Of a stretch of DNA of 7,631 nucleotides, positions 6,337 through 7,631 are shown piece by piece; the stretch's first letter is position 1; each line of letters begins with the position of its first letter. The position numbers and the translations under genes are program-made. The notes below the pieces were generated by a model that was given only the letters and a program-made list of their open reading frames with translations, had not been told where the DNA came from and searched no databases. Source of the stretch: Methanospirillum sp. (GTDB lineage Archaea > Halobacteriota > Methanomicrobia > Methanomicrobiales > Methanospirillaceae); NCBI GenBank assembly GCA_028695895.1, contig JAQVIE010000047.1, positions 1 through 7,631 of the forward strand, written 5' to 3'.

Positions 6337-7509
6337 ATAAGGATTCAAAAATTTTTTCAGATATTGAAATCCCTCAATACCAATATAGTGAAAAGGATCA
6401 TTCCAGAATATCCGGCTTGATATGGCAATGTGTGGAAAAGGAATTAATTTAATATCAGATATCAGGGGTTGAATCAGAGGATCTCCAATAACAACATCAA
6501 ATGATCCAGAGGAAATGATATTCGCCAGGTCATTTTCTGAATTCAAATGTATATCTCCAGGATTTGAGATAGCTAAATCCATTTCAAAGAATGAACAAAC
6601 AATAACATCGCTGAATCCAAAATCAGAAATTAGACATTCGCGTAATGAATTTCCCATTACCTGTTCTGCTACAATACAGGCCGTGCCATTATTTCGGGAT
6701 TTATTTAAATCAGAATAATTTAACAGTATTTGAGATTTAGAATCCTGAATACATTCTGCAATTGTAACTGAAAATTTTTTAGCCGCTGATTCACCAATTG
6801 GAAGACCAGTAACATAAGGAATTCTAAATTTTTCTTCCATATACCTCGCAGCGGCAAGACCGGAACGTGAAACAACAAGATTCAATTCTGCCTTTCCAGA
6901 TTGCATGATTGCATCAATTTTACTGTTACCACCCCAAGATGAAATAACCGTATAACCTGCATTATTGATAAAAGAACAAAGACCACTCTCCGGATCATCG
7001 TTACCTAAGTCAAGTGGGATTGCTCCGATAATATTTACCGATTTTTTTATTTTCTCTCCAGGTTCCAGGATAAAATTCTTTGCAATGGCAAGAAAAGCTG
7101 CTGATGCTCCGACATCATAATAATCAATTCCGTTTGCATCAAAAGTAATAACCGGCACTTGTGTTGAATTTCTGATAATATGAGCAAGAGCATTAAAATC
7201 AGTTCCAATAACCATGGGAACAGGGCTTCCGATAAGAGCAACAAACCTGTTATCACTCTTTTTAACAATCTTGTTTATTTTTTCAATGAAAAATCCATCA
7301 TCACCTATTACTGCATCAATCTCCCGAAGTCCTGAGCTGAAAACATGTGATGAAGATCCAAACCACCTCGGCTCATCATAAGAGGTAAAATTCCCGGTAC
7401 ATCCTCCGGCATCGTGAATAACAAGAACTCCATCCAATGCAAACAGAGCTGAACAAAATCCGGAATAATCGGGAGAAAATGGAGGTAAAAATATCGATAT
7501 ATTATCCAT
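6325..7509 (-). CDS. nitrogenase component 1-like protein (not N2-fixing type)
   Basis: A 394-residue protein of the NifD/NifK/NifE/NifN/BchN/BchB/CfbD superfamily, shorter than NifD or NifK (about 480-520). The N-terminal core VLVIHDAGGCTGN (28-40) matches the HGxxGC cluster-cysteine motif, keeping C37. SSGLREIDAVIGDDG (58-72) matches the conserved E-D-x-V-x-G-G region. ALIGSPVPMVIGTDF (91-105) stands where family members have a Cys before the IGDD turn; here Cys is absent. The upstream cluster Cys is replaced by Ser/Pro near residue 12; the nearby C19 is out of register. The C-terminal FDVVIGDP (337-344) and HYIGIEGF (374-381) fit the end of the fold, and no His aligns with NifD His442, so a FeMo-co-type site is unlikely. 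It should work with a NifH-like ATPase encoded outside the window. The start is ATG 7509, with GGTGAT 4 bases upstream. Substrate unknown. Confidence 0.85.
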   Translation of the reverse strand: MDNISIFLPPFSPDYSGFCSALFALDGVLVIHDAGGCTGNFTSYDEPRWFGSSSHVFSSGLREIDAVIGDDGFFIEKINKIVKKSDNRFVALIGSPVPMVIGTDFNALAHIIRNSTQVPVITFDANGIDYYDVGASAAFLAIAKNFILEPGEKIKKSVNIIGAIPLDLGNDDPESGLCSFINNAGYTVISSWGGNSKIDAIMQSGKAELNLVVSRSGLAAARYMEEKFRIPYVTGLPIGESAAKKFSVTIAECIQDSKSQILLNYSDLNKSRNNGTACIVAEQVMGNSLRECLISDFGFSDVIVCSFFEMDLAISNPGDIHLNSENDLANIISSGSFDVVIGDPLIQPLISDIKLIPFPHIAISSRIFWNDPFHYIGIEGFQYLKKFLNPYSVT

Positions 7510-7631
7510 TCAAATCACCAAGCCGGAAGCATAAACCATAGATTTTAAATCCTGTTGAATATCAGTCACATTATCCATTTCCCGAAGAAGTGATATCAGA
7601 CCAGTATAACCAAAAGGTTGCTTTTCAAGAC
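7510..7631 (-). CDS. second nitrogenase component 1-like subunit, C-terminal end (partial)
   Basis: The last 39 codons of a gene entering from beyond the window. The peptide KQPFGYTGLISLLREMDN resembles the G-Y-x-G-x-x-x-x-x-R-x-x-D/N segment near the C-terminus of component 1 proteins (NifD: GYDGFAIFARDMD). The matching segment in the downstream gene is YIGIEGFQYLKKFLN. Its TGA (7512-7510) directly abuts the next ATG, so the two are one operon with coupled translation. A tandem pair of component 1 genes suggests a heteromeric reductase like NifDK, NifEN or BchNB rather than the single-gene CfbD type. Only the tail is visible, so the assignment is based on one motif plus context. Confidence 0.6.
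   Translation of the reverse strand, partial: LEKQPFGYTGLISLLREMDNVTDIQQDLKSMVYASGLVI
7514..7519 (-). promoter_or_regulatory. ribosome-binding site of the nitrogenase-like gene
   Basis: GGTGAT on the minus strand is an exact match to the archaeal 16S anti-Shine-Dalgarno complement. It lies 4 bases before the ATG (7509), inside the last codons of the upstream gene. Confidence 0.75.

Noticed and set aside
6325..7509. True nitrogenase NifD/NifK
   Set aside because: Two of the three cluster cysteines and the cofactor His are missing, and the protein is about 100 residues too short.
1..7631. CRISPR array, tRNA or rRNA genes
   Set aside because: No regularly spaced repeats and no cloverleaf or rRNA-like conserved segments were seen on either strand.

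Overview
The window looks like part of a methanogenic archaeon's chromosome. This is inferred from three things: ribosome-binding sites of the GGTGAT/GGAGG type, AT-rich TTTATA-like boxes in the gaps, and a nitrogenase-like gene pair that does not look like true nitrogenase. A Methanomicrobia-type euryarchaeon is my best guess; genus cannot be read from this piece. The intact genes are moderately GC-rich and the gaps are clearly AT-rich.

Layout on the + strand: (1) an AT-rich leader (1-426) with two mutually exclusive hairpins and a candidate promoter; (2) a class I SAM-dependent methyltransferase (427-1305); (3) a roughly 970-base gap holding two decayed coding remnants. The first follows the methyltransferase directly (1334-1513) and is unrecognised. 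The second is the front part of an IS701-like (DDE_5) transposase with an in-frame stop (about 1673-2080). (4) Two overlapping genes for an exporter-fold, probably heterodimeric ABC transporter (2277-4019 and 4012-5763). (5) A gap with a palindrome, then a broken N-terminal fragment of a FecB/BtuF-like substrate-binding protein (6073-about 6240) with an in-frame TAA.

Layout on the - strand, convergent with the above: a 394-residue nitrogenase component 1-like protein (7509-6325). Directly upstream of it, TGA abutting ATG, is the C-terminal end of what looks like a second component 1-like subunit (7631-7510, cut by the window edge). Together they look like a tandem pair comparable to NifDK, NifEN or BchNB. 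However, the complete subunit keeps only one of the cluster-binding cysteines and lacks the cofactor-ligand His, so it is not a dinitrogen-reducing nitrogenase.

Reading the genes together (inference): a methyltransferase, an ABC pair resembling IrtAB/YbtPQ, a substrate-binding-protein relic and a nitrogenase-like reductase suggest a locus for uptake and reductive processing of a metal chelate, tetrapyrrole or other small cofactor. The + strand half appears to be decaying. The ABC pair, methyltransferase and nitrogenase-like genes remain open, while the binding protein and one gene after the methyltransferase are broken and an insertion element sits between the methyltransferase and the transporter.
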